Assembly (NCBI GenBank): GCA_030642885.1
Contig: DAOWMX010000131.1
Location: 1 to 6,495, forward strand
DNA length: 6,495 nt
Source of the DNA: Anaerolineales bacterium
Lineage (GTDB): Bacteria > Chloroflexota > Anaerolineae > Anaerolineales > E44-bin32
Reading direction: 5' to 3'
Position numbers and translations under genes: made by a program. Of the stretch, positions 6,388-6,495 are shown piece after piece. The stretch's first letter is position 1, and every line of letters starts with the position of its first letter. Below the pieces are notes generated by a model. The model saw only the letters and a program-made list of their open reading frames with translations. It had not been told where the DNA came from and made no database searches.

Positions 6388-6495
6388 ACGGTTCAAGCTC
6401 AATGACCAAACGTTTATTTATTGCACCTTTGCTCTTGTAGTCCACGATGCGTATCTGACCTACTTCCTCAGTATTTGCGACGTGGGTCCCACCGT
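6386..6495 (-). CDS. alaX: Alanyl-tRNA editing protein (AlaX type), C-terminal end only
   Basis: The last 35 codons of a gene enter from the right edge and end in TGA at 6388-6386. The visible residues open with GGTHVANTEEVGQIRIV and continue with SKGAINKRLVIEL. This is the end of the second additional domain shared by AlaRS, ThrRS and free-standing AlaX proteins, where GGTHV-x-x-T-x-E-x-G carries a zinc-ligand His and the SKG-x-x-N-x-R segment follows. Because the protein stops directly after this domain, a free-standing AlaX that hydrolyses Ser- or Gly-tRNA-Ala in trans fits best; a full AlaRS would usually continue into its C-Ala region. The residue before GGTHV has a codon ending in AC, so it is Tyr, His, Asn or Asp and not the usual zinc-binding Cys. 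The gene lies 8 nt upstream of ileS, on the same strand. The size class (AlaX-S, -M or -L) cannot be told. Confidence 0.8.
   Translation of the reverse strand, partial: GGTHVANTEEVGQIRIVDYKSKGAINKRLVIELEP

Noticed and set aside
6378..6495. T-box riboswitch ahead of ileS
   Set aside because: The upstream sequence is coding (AlaX C-terminus) to within 8 nt of the ileS start, and no T-box sequence is seen. A T-box before alaX, outside the window, cannot be excluded.

Overview
The window is a compact bacterial chromosomal segment in which every gene I can support lies on the minus strand. Reading in the direction of transcription (high to low coordinates), the order is: the C-terminal end of an AlaX-type alanyl-tRNA editing protein (cut by the right edge), ileS, lspA, an rluD-type pseudouridine synthase, a low-specificity L-threonine aldolase, and the N-terminal part of an EamA/DMT-family membrane transporter (cut by the left edge). 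Gaps are short or absent: 8 nt between alaX and ileS, 146 nt between ileS and lspA, 5 nt between lspA and rluD, about 100 nt between rluD and the aldolase, and an 8-nt overlap between the aldolase and the transporter. Two intergenic gaps carry stem-loops. No gene-free stretch exceeds 300 bases, and I see no mobile element, CRISPR array or RNA gene.

By function, the right half is translation: trans-editing of misacylated tRNA-Ala (AlaX) and charging of tRNA-Ile (IleRS). The middle joins lipoprotein signal-peptide processing (LspA) to 23S rRNA pseudouridylation (RluD). The left end is amino-acid metabolism plus an exporter-like membrane protein. The ileS-lspA and lspA-rluD pairings are common in bacteria. 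alaX just upstream of ileS is less usual and puts two aminoacylation-fidelity genes side by side.

The main point of interest is the IleRS. Its class I signature reads G-V-H-H (residues 55-58) instead of H-x-G-H, which is the swapped 'GxHH' form that has been linked to extreme mupirocin resistance in some type-2 IleRS enzymes. Its KMSKS loop is also altered, to A-M-H-K-S (residues 662-666), and it carries an extra segment of about 45 residues ahead of the CP1 domain. The enzyme otherwise looks intact, with both four-cysteine zinc sites and the editing Asp in place.

The organism cannot be named from sequence alone. The type of IleRS and the ileS-lspA-rluD order recall Chloroflexota (an Anaerolineae-like or related lineage), but this is a tentative inference from memory of the family. 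Some Firmicutes also carry GxHH-type IleRS.
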